This document shows positions 16,931 through 27,497 of a stretch of 64,000 nt of DNA, piece after piece; position 1 is the stretch's first letter; every line of letters begins with the position of its first letter. A model generated the notes under the pieces. The model made no database searches. It saw only the letters and a list, made by a program, of their open reading frames with translations, and was not told where the DNA came from. The DNA is from Actinomycetales bacterium (lineage in GTDB: Bacteria; Actinomycetota; Actinomycetes; Mycobacteriales; Micromonosporaceae): NCBI GenBank assembly GCA_002919305.1, contig PKFB01000058.1, positions 62,001 through 126,000 on the forward strand, in the 5' to 3' direction. The position numbers and the translations under genes were made by a program.

Positions 16931-17738
16931 CGTCATCCCCCACGCGGGCCAGTAATGCCCGTCGTAGAGATTCAGCTTCATCGGCCCGGATGCCGGGGAT
17001 TGTGGAGTCGGTGGTGGCCGCGGCGGTGTGGACCTGGAGCCGTGACAAACCGAAACGTCGTTCTACCGGTCCTTGCCCCACATCTACGTGCTGGATACGG
17101 ACATAGGGAATGACGGAGTGGGTACGCCACAGCACTCCGTGTTGGAGCACGAGGCCATCAGGGGACAACTGGTAGCCCCAGTAGCGGTACCGGGCTCGGG
17201 GCAACCACCAACTGAGGAACCCACCCAGGAGTGCGGAGGCGGCCATGGCCAGCGTCAAAAGCATCGCGATGGGGATGTTCCCGCTCAACGCTGAGGCGAG
17301 GGTGAACAGCCCGAATGTGAGGGTGACACAACCCCAGAAGATCGCCGTCCCGATGGTCCACACCGCGACGATCGACGGGGCCAAGCGACGCAGCTGCGTC
17401 GAACCGCTCGGCACAATCGGCGCAACCGGTCCGATGGTCGGCGGGATCGGCGCCGTCGCGCCACTCACGGACGGTGCCGCCGCCCCCGCGTACGGGCCCG
17501 AGTCAGGGTGTGTACTCGGTCCTCCCGTTGGCCCCGGTCCCGGTGCTGCTCCTGGCTCCGGTGGCGCCGGAGCAGGGGATTGAGGCCATGGGGTTGCGGA
17601 GGACTGTGGCGGCACCGCCGCAGCCGGTCTGGCGAAACCGTCATCGCTCACGGGTATGACGTTAGCCGGAGGAGCGTTATCCGTTAGCGGGTTGGTCTTA
17701 CCCGCGGTGATACCTGGATGTCGCTCATCCGATGTCAC
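16920..17738 (-). CDS. PH-domain membrane protein with Pro-rich N-terminus (YdbS-like)
   Basis: A 272-residue protein. The first 110 residues are Pro/Ala/Gly-rich and disordered. Two membrane helices follow (IVAVWTIGTAIFWGCVTLTF and IAMLLTLAMAASALLGGFLS), then a PH domain (YRYWGYQLSPDGLVLQHGVL, SVIPYVRIQHVDVGQGPVER) of the YdbS/DUF304 type. Its 3' end overlaps the YdbT-like gene. GTG start at 17738 with GAGG upstream; a GTG 90 bp further in is possible but lacks a ribosome site. The disordered arm is longer than in Bacillus YdbS. Confidence 0.85.
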   Translation of the reverse strand: MTSDERHPGITAGKTNPLTDNAPPANVIPVSDDGFARPAAAVPPQSSATPWPQSPAPAPPEPGAAPGPGPTGGPSTHPDSGPYAGAAAPSVSGATAPIPPTIGPVAPIVPSGSTQLRRLAPSIVAVWTIGTAIFWGCVTLTFGLFTLASALSGNIPIAMLLTLAMAASALLGGFLSWWLPRARYRYWGYQLSPDGLVLQHGVLWRTHSVIPYVRIQHVDVGQGPVERRFGLSRLQVHTAAATTDSTIPGIRADEAESLRRALLARVGDDDAV

Positions 17739-17767
17739 TTATCCGCCTCGCCAGGCGGTTTGGGTGT

Positions 17768-19108
17768 TCACCAGTTGGGGTTGACGCGGTCGAGGACCCG
17801 CGGCCAGGGGACCTGGCGGGGTTTGATCAGGTAGACGATGCCGCCGCTGCCGCTGCCGATGGAGCCATCCGCACGGTACCGCTGGGTGCGCAGCCAGATC
17901 TGCTCGAACTGTTCCCGCTGGTAGACGTGGCGGACCGCCTCATTGGAGGGCGACGCCGGGTCGTTGACGACCACGTCACCGTCCCTGGTGAAGCCGATGA
18001 CCACGAAAAGGTGTCCCGCGGTGCCGTAGCCGGCGCCGTCGAGCTCCTCAGCTAGGAAGGACTGTGAGGTCACCACCGGGATACCGGCCCGGATGAACAG
18101 CTCCAGTTCGGTCAGGGAATGCAGTCGGGTGACGATGCCCTCCATGTCGTGGTAGGTGGCGGCGTAGGCGGTGTTGAACGGCCAGTTGCCGGCGCCGTCA
18201 TACGCGTAGTCGAAGACCATGCGGGCAGCGTGGTCGACCTGCGGGTCCTGGTAGCTGGGGTCGACCCAGGCCAGATCCTCTTCCGAGGGGTGCCGGTTCC
18301 AGTACTCCAGGACCATGGTTGTCGAGGTCGGGCTGCACCAGGCCTGGCCGCCTCCGTTGTACTCGGGGTATTCGCCAATGTGGATGTTTTGAGAACGGCG
18401 GGGGACGTTCAGTTCGATACCCCAGGCGATGCCGCCGGTGCTGGGCTCCACCGTGAACCGGGGCGGGATGTCCGAGGCCATCGCGCCGACCATCCAGACC
18501 TGTGGGCTGATCCGTGAGCCCGGCTCCCGGTAGAGCGTCAGCCGAATCTGGTACGCCCGGATGCGGGTGACATCGCGGTTGTCGATGGCGATGGTGTCGG
18601 TCCAAACCGTGCTGTAACGGTCACCCTGACCGTTGACGGTGGTGCGGCGGATGTCCTGATCACCAGAGGCCCAGCGGGCCATGACGTACCAGGGCGACAG
18701 TTCACCGGTGGCGTACCGCACCCTGGTTTCCACGGCCAGCCAGGTGCCGGCGGGGGTACGCGCGTTCCAAGAGGGCACCACCTCGGTGGCGCCGAAGTTC
18801 AACTCGTAAAACGGGGAGGTCCAGGTGCCGTACTCCCAGGTGCGGGTGATGCCGGTGTAGGGGTCGGTGTAGTCCGTCGTGCCGATCGGTCGGCTCAGCG
18901 TCACCGCTGGCCGGGGTCCTGGTGTGACCTTCACACCCGCCGCGGTGCCGGAGCGCCACTGGCGGTGGGTCTGCCAGCGATGGAAGTTGACCGGTGCGTC
19001 ATCGACAGCGACGGATGCGGCGGCGGAGCTGGCCGGTGTGGGGCCGGCGACCGCCAGGGTGGTGGCGCCGAGCGCCATGACGAGGAGGAGAGCCCAGGGT
19101 CTTGTCAT
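17768..19108 (-). CDS. Secreted C39-like cysteine peptidase
   Basis: A 446-residue exported protein. The signal peptide has a hydrophobic stretch (WALLLVMALGATTLAVAG) and likely cleavage in an Ala/Ser-rich zone. The middle is a beta-rich region with many aromatic residues. The C-terminal half is a C39-like peptidase domain, with Cys in GGGQAWCSPTSTTMVLEYW, His in AGHLFVVIGFT and Asp in VVVNDPAS. Family members cleave peptides or act on the cell wall; the substrate is not evident. ATG 19108 has AGGAGG at ideal spacing. The gene ends 29 bp before the YdbS-like gene, so the three minus-strand genes may form one transcript. Confidence 0.85.
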   Translation of the reverse strand: MTRPWALLLVMALGATTLAVAGPTPASSAAASVAVDDAPVNFHRWQTHRQWRSGTAAGVKVTPGPRPAVTLSRPIGTTDYTDPYTGITRTWEYGTWTSPFYELNFGATEVVPSWNARTPAGTWLAVETRVRYATGELSPWYVMARWASGDQDIRRTTVNGQGDRYSTVWTDTIAIDNRDVTRIRAYQIRLTLYREPGSRISPQVWMVGAMASDIPPRFTVEPSTGGIAWGIELNVPRRSQNIHIGEYPEYNGGGQAWCSPTSTTMVLEYWNRHPSEEDLAWVDPSYQDPQVDHAARMVFDYAYDGAGNWPFNTAYAATYHDMEGIVTRLHSLTELELFIRAGIPVVTSQSFLAEELDGAGYGTAGHLFVVIGFTRDGDVVVNDPASPSNEAVRHVYQREQFEQIWLRTQRYRADGSIGSGSGGIVYLIKPRQVPWPRVLDRVNPNW

Positions 19109-19361
19109 CGTCGCCTCCTGTGCCGAAGACCGTACCTTCACTATTCCGAAGCGACGACAACTTTCGCCACTGTTGAAACATATGGAGATTTCTTTGAGTC
19201 GGGCGATGCGGCATCGGGCCGGACGCCTCCACCTCAGAACGCCAGCCGTGTGACGTGCCTGACCCGCTCAGCGCCACACGCCGAGGCACCATGTGAGCCA
19301 CAAGGGACACTAGCCGCGGCGGGAGGATGGTGGTGGTCACGGTGAAGGAGGTCGTCAGGGC

Positions 19362-19871
19362 GTGAACGGTGGCCATGGGCAACGTGGCGGTCGGGATCGG
19401 GACGCTGCTGGACGGCCGCGTAACGCCCGTCCTCGAGATGAGCTGGGTAGGCCCCTACCGTACGGCGCGCCGGGCGTGGAGGGAATGCCCGACGACCTGG
19501 TGCTGCCGCCGGATGAATCGCTGAACGAGGCGCAACGGTTGCTGGACACCGGTCGCCCGTTCCACGCCCATGAGGTGTTAGAAAGCGCCTGGAAAGCCGC
19601 GCCTGACTCAGAACGGGAGCTGTGGCGGGCCCTGGCCCAACTGGCCGTGGGCCTCACCCATGCGCGGCGCGGGAATCCCGTCGGAACCGTGCGACTGCTC
19701 CAGCGCGCCGCCCATCGCCTGGAGAGGTATCTGAGTCAGCCGCCCCACGGGGTGGACGTGGCCGGACTCATCACGTGGGCGCGCGCGTTAGCCCAGCGGG
19801 TGGAACAGGACGGGCTCGCCGCCGTGCCGGTGCAGGAGCTGACCTGCCGGCTCCGGTCCGCAATGCCCTAA
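19362..19871 (+). CDS. DUF309 domain protein
   Basis: A 169-residue soluble protein of the DUF309 family. The first 50 residues are Arg/Gly/Pro-rich. The domain then begins with LNEAQRLLDTGRPFHAHEVLESAW, containing the conserved His-Glu pair, followed by ELWRALAQLAVGLTHARRGN and a helical C-terminus. GTG start at 19362 with AAGGAGG about 9 nt upstream. It stands alone, divergent from the C39-peptidase gene and ahead of the cobalamin riboswitch. The family is helical and of unknown function. Confidence 0.85.
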   Translation: MNGGHGQRGGRDRDAAGRPRNARPRDELGRPLPYGAPGVEGMPDDLVLPPDESLNEAQRLLDTGRPFHAHEVLESAWKAAPDSERELWRALAQLAVGLTHARRGNPVGTVRLLQRAAHRLERYLSQPPHGVDVAGLITWARALAQRVEQDGLAAVPVQELTCRLRSAMP

Positions 19872-19950
19872 TCCTTCACTTCTGGATTCTTCCAATTTTG
19901 GATTCTTCGGTTCTGGAGCCTTCAGTCCTGGCCACAGGACACCTGACCAG

Positions 19951-19976
19951 AAGATCCGTGAGCAAGATCCGTGAGC
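19951..19976. repeat. 13-bp tandem duplication
   Basis: AAGATCCGTGAGC occurs twice without a gap (19951-19963 and 19964-19976), in the spacer between the DUF309 gene and the riboswitch. An imperfect TGGATTCTTC repeat lies about 60 bp upstream. Confidence 0.8.
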
Positions 19977-20033
19977 CCAAAGCCGCTGCCGTGGAAGCGT
20001 CCGAAGACCCGATAGTGCGCCGCTGATCATGCG

Positions 20034-20160
20034 CTACGGTCTGAGACGGCGGTTCCGCAGCGAAGTCCGGTGAGAATCCGGCACTGTCCCGCAACTGTGA
20101 TGTCCGCGCCACGGTCCGTGCGCGCGGCTAAGTCAGGTCGCCTGCGGTTCCGTGTCACGC
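20034..20160 (+). ncRNA. Cobalamin (B12) riboswitch
   Basis: The aptamer hallmarks appear in order: GGTTCC upstream, the core GAAGTCCGGTGAGAATCCGG, then CACTGTCCCGCAACTGTGA, and the B12 box AAGTCAGGTCGCCTGC. A short hairpin GACAGG-TCT-CCTGTC follows at 20191-20205 and may belong to the expression platform. It precedes the BtuF-like gene at 20254, so cobalamin should repress the uptake operon. Ends are approximate. Confidence 0.95.
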
Positions 20161-20253
20161 GAATCGCGCTCTCGAGGAAGGGCGCCTCGCGGACAGGTCT
20201 CCTGTCACCTGTCAGCGAAGCCCACCCGGAAGCGCAACGTGATAGGAGACCCG

Positions 20254-21198
20254 ATGAGACCAAAACGAGTACTGCTGATCAGCCTCCTGACGACCACCGT
20301 TCTGCTGGCCGCGTGCGGCGAAGAAGACCCCACCCCCACGCCCTCCCAGTCCACTGAGGACGGTTCCGCGTACCCGGTCACCGTGGAAGGCCCCCTGGGG
20401 GAGGTGACCTTGGAGGCGCGGCCGGAGCGGATCGTGTCGCTGTCACCGACGGCCACCGAAATGTTGTTCGCGATCGGCGCGGGCGACCAGGTGGTGGCGG
20501 TCGATGACCAGTCCACCTACCCCGAGGAGGCTCCGCGTACCGATCTGTCGGGGTTCACGCCTAACGCCGAAGCGGTGGCCGGGTACGAACCGGACCTGGT
20601 GGTCATCAGCGGTGACGCCAACAATCTGGTGGCCTCGCTGGAGCAGTTACAGATCCCGGTGTACCAGGCCCCGGCGGCGATGGTGCTGGAGGACACCTAT
20701 CTGCAGATCGAGCAGCTCGGTGAACTCACCGGCCACCCCGAGGAAGCGACCGACCTAATCGAGCAGATGCGCGCCGACATCGATGAGCTTGTGGCCGGGA
20801 TACCGGAGTGGGATGAAGCGCCGACCTACTATCACGAGCTGGACCCGACCTTCTACTCGGTGACCTCGAATACCTTCCTCGGTGAGCTGTACGGGCTGTT
20901 CGGCTTGGAGAACATCGCCGACGCCGCCAGTGAGGGAGATGCGGACAACGGGGGGTATCCGCAGCTGTCCGCCGAGTACATCATCGAGGCGGATCCGGAT
21001 CTAATCTTCCTCGCCGACACGGTGTGCTGCCAGCAGACGGCCGAGACGGTAGCGGCGCGTCCAGGCTGGGACGGGATTAGCGCCGTCCAAAACGGGAACG
21101 TGGTGGAACTCAACGACGACATCGCGTCGCGGTGGGGACCTCGGGTGGTGGATCTGCTGGAGGTTATCGCCGACGCGGTGATCGCGGCCGCAGCGTGA
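20254..21198 (+). CDS. btuF: Cobalamin ABC transporter substrate-binding lipoprotein (BtuF-like)
   Basis: A 314-residue lipoprotein with lipobox LLAACG after a short hydrophobic signal, then a BtuF/FecB-type periplasmic-binding fold (RIVSLSPTATEMLFAIGAGD, YEPDLVVISGD, EYIIEADPDLIFLAD). It is expected to capture corrinoid outside the membrane and deliver it to the permease. ATG 20254 has TAGGAG upstream; the frame extends back into the riboswitch without support. The stop overlaps the permease start (GTGA). The upstream cobalamin riboswitch favours vitamin B12 as ligand over ferric siderophore, which this fold also serves. Confidence 0.92.
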   Translation: MRPKRVLLISLLTTTVLLAACGEEDPTPTPSQSTEDGSAYPVTVEGPLGEVTLEARPERIVSLSPTATEMLFAIGAGDQVVAVDDQSTYPEEAPRTDLSGFTPNAEAVAGYEPDLVVISGDANNLVASLEQLQIPVYQAPAAMVLEDTYLQIEQLGELTGHPEEATDLIEQMRADIDELVAGIPEWDEAPTYYHELDPTFYSVTSNTFLGELYGLFGLENIADAASEGDADNGGYPQLSAEYIIEADPDLIFLADTVCCQQTAETVAARPGWDGISAVQNGNVVELNDDIASRWGPRVVDLLEVIADAVIAAAA

Positions 21199-22310
21199 AC
21201 GGTGTCCCAGGCGTGAACCGTGACCAAAACCGTACCCTCGGCAAAGGCGTGGGGCCCCGGGCATTGACGGTGGGCCCCACCCGTCTGAGGGCACGCTGGC
21301 TCCTCATCGCGACAGGAGCGGTGATCGTCGCCCTGATCGCGGGGATCGCCTTCGGGCCAGTGTCGCTCCCGCCCGGCGCCGTCGCCGTGGAACTGGTGGA
21401 CCGGATCCCCGGAGTCGCTGTCCACAGCGGACTGGAGGAGCGGCAAGCGGCCATCATCTGGGAGCTGCGACTGCCCAGGGTGGTGCTGGGGCTGCTGGTC
21501 GGTGCCATGCTCGCCTTGGCCGGCGGCTGTTACCAGGGCGTCTTCCGCAATCCGTTGGCCGACCCCTATCTGTTAGGGGTGGCTGCCGGCGCCGGGCTGG
21601 GGACCACCGTCGCGATCGTGCTGCGCGGCGGTAACGACATGAGCATCAGCTCCGTGTTCCTTCCGCTCGCTGCTTTTGTGGGCGCGTTGGTGGGGGTGGG
21701 CATGACCTACCTTCTCGGGGCGAGCAGCGGCGGCCATCGCTCCACGGCCACCCTGATCCTGGCGGGGGTAGCGGTAGCCAGCTTCCTCACCGCGGTCCAG
21801 ACCTATCTGCAGCAGCGCCACGTCGACACGCTCCGGGAGGTGTACTCCTGGATGCTGGGGCGACTGTCGGTCGCAGGGTGGCGCGAGGTGCTTCTGCTGC
21901 TGCCCTACGTGGCCTTCAGTGCGATCGTGATCCTGCTGCACCGCCGGACCTTGGACGTGATGTCCGTCGGGGATGAGGAGGCCGGCAGCCTCGGTCTGCA
22001 CCCCGAACGCGTCCGCTACCTGTTGCTGGTGGTCTGTTCCCTGGGAACCGCGGCGGCGGTCGCGGTCAGCGGGCTGATCGGATTCGTCGGCATCATCGTG
22101 CCGCACACCATCCGACTGCTGGTGGGGCACAGCTACCGGGTGATCCTGCCGTTGTGTGCCTTATTCGGCGCCGCCTTCCTGGTGCTCGCAGACCTCGCCG
22201 CCCGGGTCGTTCTCGCGCCGGCCGAGCTTCCGATCGGCGTGGTCACCGCTTTCCTCGGCGCACCGTTCTTCGTGTTGGTGATGCGGACCGCGAAACGGAT
22301 ATCGGTATGA
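21195..22310 (+). CDS. btuC: Cobalamin ABC transporter permease (BtuC-like)
   Basis: A FecCD/BtuC-family permease of 371 residues with about ten membrane helices. Conserved segments include LRLPRVVLGLLVGAMLALAG, YQGVFRNPLADPYLLGVAAG and GFVGIIVPHTIRLLVGHSYR, which includes the loop contacting the ATPase. The start GTG at 21195 overlaps the btuF stop, giving a roughly 35-residue hydrophilic N-terminus before the first helix. The 3' end overlaps the ATPase gene by ATGA. Confidence 0.93.
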   Translation: MNGVPGVNRDQNRTLGKGVGPRALTVGPTRLRARWLLIATGAVIVALIAGIAFGPVSLPPGAVAVELVDRIPGVAVHSGLEERQAAIIWELRLPRVVLGLLVGAMLALAGGCYQGVFRNPLADPYLLGVAAGAGLGTTVAIVLRGGNDMSISSVFLPLAAFVGALVGVGMTYLLGASSGGHRSTATLILAGVAVASFLTAVQTYLQQRHVDTLREVYSWMLGRLSVAGWREVLLLLPYVAFSAIVILLHRRTLDVMSVGDEEAGSLGLHPERVRYLLLVVCSLGTAAAVAVSGLIGFVGIIVPHTIRLLVGHSYRVILPLCALFGAAFLVLADLAARVVLAPAELPIGVVTAFLGAPFFVLVMRTAKRISV

Positions 22311-23089
22311 CCACCATCCAGGTACGGGGCCTTACCGTTGAGTTGGGCGGTGTCCGCGTCGTTGACGGCGTCGACCTGACGGTGCCGGCGGGAGCCTGGG
22401 TCACCGTGATCGGCCCCAACGGGGCCGGCAAGTCGACGCTGCTGCGGGCGGTCGCGGGCCTGATCGCCTTCACCGGCTCGGTCGAGGTGGACGGGGAGCC
22501 GGTACGCCGACTGCGGCGTCGGGAACGCGCCCGCCGGATCGCGCTCGTCCCGCAGAATCCCGCGGTGCCGCCCGGAATGACGGTGTTTGACTATGTGTTG
22601 CTCGGGCGTACCCCCTACATCTCCCCCCTGGGTCGGGAGAGCGCGGCCGACCTGAAGGTGGCTGAACAACAGCTGACCCGACTCGGCCTGATCGGGTTCG
22701 CCGACCGCGCCCTGCAGACGCTGTCCGGTGGTGAGCGGCAGCGGGTGTTCCTCGCCCGGGCGTTGGCTCAGGGCGCCACGGTGCTGCTACTGGACGAGCC
22801 GACCAGCGCCCTAGACATCGGGCATCAACAGGACGTGCTGGAGCTCGTCGATGAACTGCGGCGGGACCACGGCCTGACCGTGCTGTCCACAATGCACGAC
22901 TTGATCATCGCGGGGGAGTACGCCGACCACATGGTGCTGCTCGCCGCCGGGAAGGTGGTGGCGGCGGGGACGCCCCGGCAGGTGCTCACCGGGGACAACC
23001 TCGCTCGTTACTACGGCGCCCATGTCACGGTGCTGGACGGGCCCGCCGGTCCGCTGGTGGTCCCGGTCCGCCGCTCCGTCGGCTCATGA
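22307..23089 (+). CDS. btuD: Cobalamin ABC transporter ATPase (BtuD-like)
   Basis: A 260-residue ABC ATPase that powers corrinoid import. Walker A is GPNGAGKST, the signature is LSGGERQRV, Walker B is VLLLDEPTSALD, and the H-loop is TMHDLI. The ATG overlaps the permease stop, completing a tightly coupled btuFCD operon. A 14-bp-stem terminator follows 17 bp after the stop. Sequence alone cannot separate it from ferric-siderophore ATPases; the riboswitch decides. Confidence 0.93.
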   Translation: MTTIQVRGLTVELGGVRVVDGVDLTVPAGAWVTVIGPNGAGKSTLLRAVAGLIAFTGSVEVDGEPVRRLRRRERARRIALVPQNPAVPPGMTVFDYVLLGRTPYISPLGRESAADLKVAEQQLTRLGLIGFADRALQTLSGGERQRVFLARALAQGATVLLLDEPTSALDIGHQQDVLELVDELRRDHGLTVLSTMHDLIIAGEYADHMVLLAAGKVVAAGTPRQVLTGDNLARYYGAHVTVLDGPAGPLVVPVRRSVGS

Positions 23090-23106
23090 GGCCAGCAAAG
23101 CCGTAC

Positions 23107-23140
23107 GGTGCGCTGCGGGTACCGGCACCCGCAGCGCACC
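23107..23140 (+). terminator. Terminator of the btuFCD operon
   Basis: Perfect 14-bp GC-rich stem (GGTGCGCTGCGGGT and its complement) with a 6-nt loop, 17 bp after the btuD stop; no T-run, as is common in actinomycetes. Confidence 0.8.
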
Positions 23141-23320
23141 TCACCAACCCCTGATCAGCCTGGATCGAGGCCTGCCGAGGTGAGCTTCGGATAGGGGTTA
23201 GGGGTACGCGCTTCCACGCGGGTGAGGTCCGAGGGGCGGAGCCGCGCTACGGGAAATAGAAATTAAGAAGCGAAAAGTAGAGGACAGGAGCTGACCTGAA
23301 GCGGTCATACCGTTCCCGGC

Positions 23321-24154
23321 ATGACCGCACAGACGATTCTTGTGACGGGGGCGACCGGTCATGTCGGCCGTCCGCTCATCGACCAGTTGCTGGCCGCCGG
23401 GCACCGGGTGCGAGCCCTCACCCGAGACCCCTCACGAGCGGCGCTACCCACCGGGGTCGAGGTAGTGGCGGGGAACCTCACTGATCCCGAGAGTCTCAAG
23501 GCGGCATTCGACGGCGTCACCGCCGCCCACTTAATCAACTTCGACGGCGCGGACTTTTCCCCGCTCACCAACGGCGAACAGATCGTGGACCTGGCGGTGC
23601 AGGCGGGCGTACGCCGGGTGACGGTGCTGAAGGGTGAGGTGTTCAAAACCCCGCTGGAGGAAGCGGTGGAGGCCAGCGGGTTGGAGTGGGCATTCCTCGC
23701 TCCGGGGGAGTTCATGTCCAACGCCCTGGAATGGGCCGACTCCATCAAGGCCGACGGGGTGGTGCGGGACGGCTTCCCAGAGGCGAAGAGCGCGATGGTC
23801 CACGACGCGGATGTCGCGGCGGTCGCCGCGACCGCGTTGACCACCGACGGACACGCCGGTCAGCAGTACTGGCTGACCGGGCCGGAGGTGCTCACCACGG
23901 TGGACAAGGTAAGAGTGATCAGCGAGGTGCTCGGTCGCCAGGTGCGCTTCGTCGAATTGAGCCGGGACGAGGTGATCGCCGAATGGCGTCAGGCGGGCTT
24001 CAGCGACGCGGACATCGAATTCTTCATTCAGATGCGAACTGATCCGCCGGAGGTCGGGTACACGGTGCTGCCGACCGTGGAGAAGGTGACGGGAAGGCCG
24101 CCCCGCTCCTTTGCCCAATGGGTCCGGGAAAACGCGGCGGCCTTCGGCGGCTGA
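23321..24154 (+). CDS. NmrA-like NAD(P)-binding oxidoreductase or sensor
   Basis: A 277-residue atypical SDR of the NmrA/HSCARG type. The Rossmann motif VTGATGHVGRPLIDQLLAAG starts at residue 7, followed by an RALTRDPSRAALP arm typical of NADP binding. The classical YxxxK catalytic pair is not evident in the usual place, as in NmrA-like redox sensors and NAD(P)H:quinone reductases. No Shine-Dalgarno sequence is visible before ATG 23321, so it may be translated from a leaderless or weak site. It converges on the helicase gene downstream. Confidence 0.82.
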   Translation: MTAQTILVTGATGHVGRPLIDQLLAAGHRVRALTRDPSRAALPTGVEVVAGNLTDPESLKAAFDGVTAAHLINFDGADFSPLTNGEQIVDLAVQAGVRRVTVLKGEVFKTPLEEAVEASGLEWAFLAPGEFMSNALEWADSIKADGVVRDGFPEAKSAMVHDADVAAVAATALTTDGHAGQQYWLTGPEVLTTVDKVRVISEVLGRQVRFVELSRDEVIAEWRQAGFSDADIEFFIQMRTDPPEVGYTVLPTVEKVTGRPPRSFAQWVRENAAAFGG

Positions 24155-24208
24155 ATGGCGGAGTGGGCTGAACGGCTGAGCGTAACCAACCGAACCGATC
24201 GCGGCTGA

Positions 24209-26287
24209 TCACGCGGCGAGTGGCGCGGGCAGCGGACGGGCGTGCAGCACCGTGAGGCGGGAGACGGCGCGGGTGAGCACCACGTACAGCCGGTGCAGCC
24301 CGCGCGGCTCGGCCTCCACGATCCGGATGGGTTCGACCACGACAACGTGATCGAACTCCAGACCCTTGGCCTGAGAAGCCGGCACCACGCTGAGTCGGGC
24401 CTCGGTCGTCAGCTCCCCAAGCCGCTCCTGGAGGCCCGCCACGTCGGCATCCGCGGCGATGACCGCGACCGACCCCTCATACGTCAACGCCTCCTGGACG
24501 GCCGTCACCGTGGCGGCGTCGAGATCGGACACGTGCCGCAGGTCGAGGGCGCCGTCACGCCTCAGAGACGTGGGCGGTGGGACGTTCACGTCCAGGGTGG
24601 GCAGTAGCCGGTTGGCGAGGGTCAGGATGGCGGCGGGGACCCGGAACCCGAGGGTGAGCGGAACCACCCGGGCGGTCGGCTTGCCCAGATGCTCCAGCGT
24701 GGTCTCCCAGCGCTGCGCCGCCCATGGTGTGGTGCCCTGCGCAAGGTCTCCGAGCACGGTCAGGGAGCCGTGCGTGCTGCGGCGTGCGATCGCGCGGCAC
24801 TGCATGGGGGAAAGGTCCTGGGCCTCATCCACGACCACGTGTCCATAGCTGGGCATTCGCTCGATGAGCCCGGCGGCCTCGTCGATGAGGAAGGCGTCGG
24901 CGGTGCTCCAGCGCGCGCTGCGTGGACTGCGGGGCGGGCGCTTCCACAGGAGCAGTTCCCGCTCCGCCTCGCTGAGCAGGCCATCGGCCGCCGTCCACAG
25001 GAACTCCTGGTCGCTCAGCAGCCGGGCCACCAGCGCGGGAGCGGTGACGGCGGGCCAGACCGCGTCGAGAAAACCTCGGATGGCGCGTGCCATGCGGCGT
25101 TCCCACGCCTGCCCAGGAGCCGCACCCCGGGCCTCATTGCGGCGCCGCAGCGCAGCGACCACGTGAGCCTGCAGCCGCTCCCGGCCCACCGTGTGGGGGA
25201 GATTGTCGGCTCGGATTCTGGCCACGATGTCCCGCAGCTCCTCAACGCCGATCCGCCAGCGGGTGGCGCCGTCGGAGACCACCAGAGAATCCTCCGGCTC
25301 GGTGATGTGGGCCTGCAGAGCCCGCCGGATCACCTCAGCCATCCGAAGGTCGTGTTTGACGTACGCCACCTCCTCGGAGTCGGTGGCGCGGATCGGGACC
25401 GTGTTGACCAGGTCGTCCACGGTCATTTGTTTGACGTCGATCTCACCCAGCGCGGGCAGGACAGCCGCGATGTAGGACAGGAAGGCGGCGCTGGGCCCCA
25501 CCACCAGCACCCCTGCCCGCCGTATCCGCTCCCGGTAGGCGTACAGCAGGTACGCGGCGCGGTGCAGCCCCACCGCGGTCTTTCCGGTACCGGGCGCTCC
25601 CTGGACGCAGATCGACTCCTCCAGTTCGGCGCGGACAAGCTCATCCTGTTCGGGCTGGATGGTGGCGACGATGTCCCGCATCGGCCCCACCCGCGGGCGT
25701 TCGATCTCGGCGGTGAGGATGCGACTGTCACGCCCCAGCTCCTGTCCCTGCGCGAGGTGCTCGTCCTCGAAGCTCGTTAGCTCGCCACCGACGAAGCCGA
25801 ATCGGCGGCGACGGCCCACCCCCATCGGATCGGTCGCATTGGCCCGGTAAAAAGCGGTCGAGACCGGAGCCCGCCAGTCGATCACCATGGGGGATCCGGC
25901 CTCGTCAATGACGTGGCGACGTCCGATGTGATACGCCTCGCCGGCGTGTTCACCGTCGGCATGGTCGAGACGACCGAAGAACAGCGGGGTGTCGGGGTCG
26001 TCGGCGAGTTCGGCCAGACGCCTGGACAGCGCTGTGCCGAGGGATTCGGCGCTGAATCCGTCCCCGGCGACTTGGGCGCCGGTGCGGAACAACTCTTCGG
26101 CTTGTCGCCGCATCCGGGCCAGAGCGCGTCGGGAAGCCGCGAGATGATCGCGTTCTGCCGCTAGTTCGGCCTCCAGGTCCACCACGGCTGGGGTCGGCTG
26201 AAGAGAGTCGTCATCGGTGTGGGCGGAGAGCAGGGGCGTCGTGTTTCGGTCAGAGCGTGATGTCGGGGTCTCGGAGGACGTGGTCAT
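24209..26287 (-). CDS. helD: HelD-type superfamily 1 helicase (RNA polymerase recycling family)
   Basis: A 692-residue protein of the HelD/UvrD-like group. An N-terminal coiled coil lies at residues 36-95, Walker A is GAPGTGKTAVGLHRAAYLLY near residue 230, motif II is VVVDEAQDLSPMQ, and later motifs include LGDLAQGTTPW and VVPASQAKGLEFDHVVVVE. Actinobacterial HelD proteins use their arm to enter RNA polymerase, dislodging stalled complexes; related HelR proteins protect against rifamycins. I did not see a rifamycin-associated element in the upstream region. The gene is alone on the minus strand, divergent from mqnA with a 272-bp gap. Confidence 0.88.
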   Translation of the reverse strand: MTTSSETPTSRSDRNTTPLLSAHTDDDSLQPTPAVVDLEAELAAERDHLAASRRALARMRRQAEELFRTGAQVAGDGFSAESLGTALSRRLAELADDPDTPLFFGRLDHADGEHAGEAYHIGRRHVIDEAGSPMVIDWRAPVSTAFYRANATDPMGVGRRRRFGFVGGELTSFEDEHLAQGQELGRDSRILTAEIERPRVGPMRDIVATIQPEQDELVRAELEESICVQGAPGTGKTAVGLHRAAYLLYAYRERIRRAGVLVVGPSAAFLSYIAAVLPALGEIDVKQMTVDDLVNTVPIRATDSEEVAYVKHDLRMAEVIRRALQAHITEPEDSLVVSDGATRWRIGVEELRDIVARIRADNLPHTVGRERLQAHVVAALRRRNEARGAAPGQAWERRMARAIRGFLDAVWPAVTAPALVARLLSDQEFLWTAADGLLSEAERELLLWKRPPRSPRSARWSTADAFLIDEAAGLIERMPSYGHVVVDEAQDLSPMQCRAIARRSTHGSLTVLGDLAQGTTPWAAQRWETTLEHLGKPTARVVPLTLGFRVPAAILTLANRLLPTLDVNVPPPTSLRRDGALDLRHVSDLDAATVTAVQEALTYEGSVAVIAADADVAGLQERLGELTTEARLSVVPASQAKGLEFDHVVVVEPIRIVEAEPRGLHRLYVVLTRAVSRLTVLHARPLPAPLAA

Positions 26288-26466
26288 GCCAGTTCCTGTC
26301 GAGGTGAGGGAGCGGATTAACCGTGGAGACCCACCGCCATTGGCCGCCCGGCGCTCCGGCCACCCTCGGACAGGGGCGGGCGGTACCGGCTGTGCCCGGC
26401 TATGACGGGTACGCGTGGCACGAAAGCCAAAGAGCCTAGCGGCCCGCGCGTACCTGTGTCTTCTGA

Positions 26467-27444
<978 letters not shown>

Positions 27445-27497
27445 GGAATAAGGCGGATAAGACGCGGACAAGGGGCGCAGCGTCAAACGTGCAAAAG